Source: Carettochelys insculpta
Lineage: Eukaryota > Chordata > Testudines > Carettochelyidae
Assembly: GCF_033958435.1 (NCBI RefSeq)
Contig: NC_134137.1
Location: 228,139,501-228,203,500 of the forward strand
Reading direction: 5' to 3'
Length of the DNA stretch: 64,000 bases
Shown here piece after piece: positions 63,608 to 64,000 of this stretch. The notes under the pieces are model-generated. The model saw nothing but the letters and a program-made list of their open reading frames with translations. It was not told the origin of the DNA and made no database searches. The stretch's first letter is position 1, and every line of letters starts with the position of its first letter. The position numbers were made by a program, and so were the translations under genes.

Positions 63608-64000
63608 AGTTTAAAAGCTTGTCTCTTTTGCTAACAGATTTTGGTCCAATAAAACACTAGTTCTCAACCGAGGGTATGTGTAGTTCTCGTGCTAGGCAGA
63701 GATCTTCCAGGACGCACATCATCTCATCTAGACATCTGCCTTATGATACAACAGTGAAATAAAAAGCACTAGCAAAGTCAATGCAAACCAAAATATCATA
63801 CGATGACTTTATACCCCTCAATATATTCTGTATGCTGAAATGACATACTGCATTTATGTTCCAATGATTAATTTTATAATTATATGGAAAAATTATAAAG
63901 TAAAAAAAAAGTTCAGTATTAGTGTGCTGTGACACTTTTGTCTTTTTCTATCTAATTTTGTAAGCAAGAAGATTTTAAGTGAGGTGAAACTTGGAGGTAC

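Overview
This window is nuclear DNA from a reptile, most probably a cryptodiran turtle. Genes are broken into short exons with GT..AG introns, and two GC-rich, CpG-rich promoter islands stand out. Much of the rest is CR1-type LINE tails, a tRNA-headed SINE with a CR1-like tail (CryI-like), and many foldback DNA elements. No prokaryotic gene layout, CRISPR array or tRNA/rRNA gene was seen. Most long open frames here are chance frames. The exons below were found by matching short translated blocks to known families and checking splice sites and codon phase by eye.

Three protein-coding genes are supported, all on the minus strand. (1) POLQ, DNA polymerase theta: the first four coding exons (6810 down to 263), with the rest of the gene beyond the left edge and a CpG-island promoter at about 6.1-7.1 kb. 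(2) METTL16, the U6 snRNA / MAT2A-hairpin m6A methyltransferase: complete, nine coding exons from 47065 to 13832. All junction phases agree and give a predicted 560 residues. Its CpG island is at about 46.5-47.7 kb. (3) TNFRSF1A, TNF receptor 1: nine coding exons from 58238 to 49932, carrying the cysteine-rich domains, a transmembrane segment and a C-terminal death domain. The first exon, with the start codon, was not found.

Layout: 0-7 kb POLQ 5' part; 7-13.8 kb intergenic, with a solo ERV LTR and a hAT-like element nested in CR1 remnants; 13.8-47 kb METTL16, with large introns holding a decayed LINE (39.3-43 kb) and many MITEs; 47.7-49.9 kb short intergenic gap; 49.9-58.2 kb TNFRSF1A, with a hAT element carrying a minisatellite and a purine-rich degenerate tandem array in its introns; 58.2-64 kb repeat-rich DNA upstream of TNFRSF1A.

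The genes do not form a pathway. POLQ acts in end-joining repair, METTL16 in RNA methylation and SAM homeostasis, and TNFRSF1A in inflammatory and death signalling. Their close order is itself notable, because the human orthologues lie on three different chromosomes. The most unusual non-genic signals are a near-perfect 98-bp-arm hairpin at 62.5-62.7 kb, families of long foldback elements with PIF/Harbinger-like 3-bp target duplications, and the tandem array filling TNFRSF1A intron 4.
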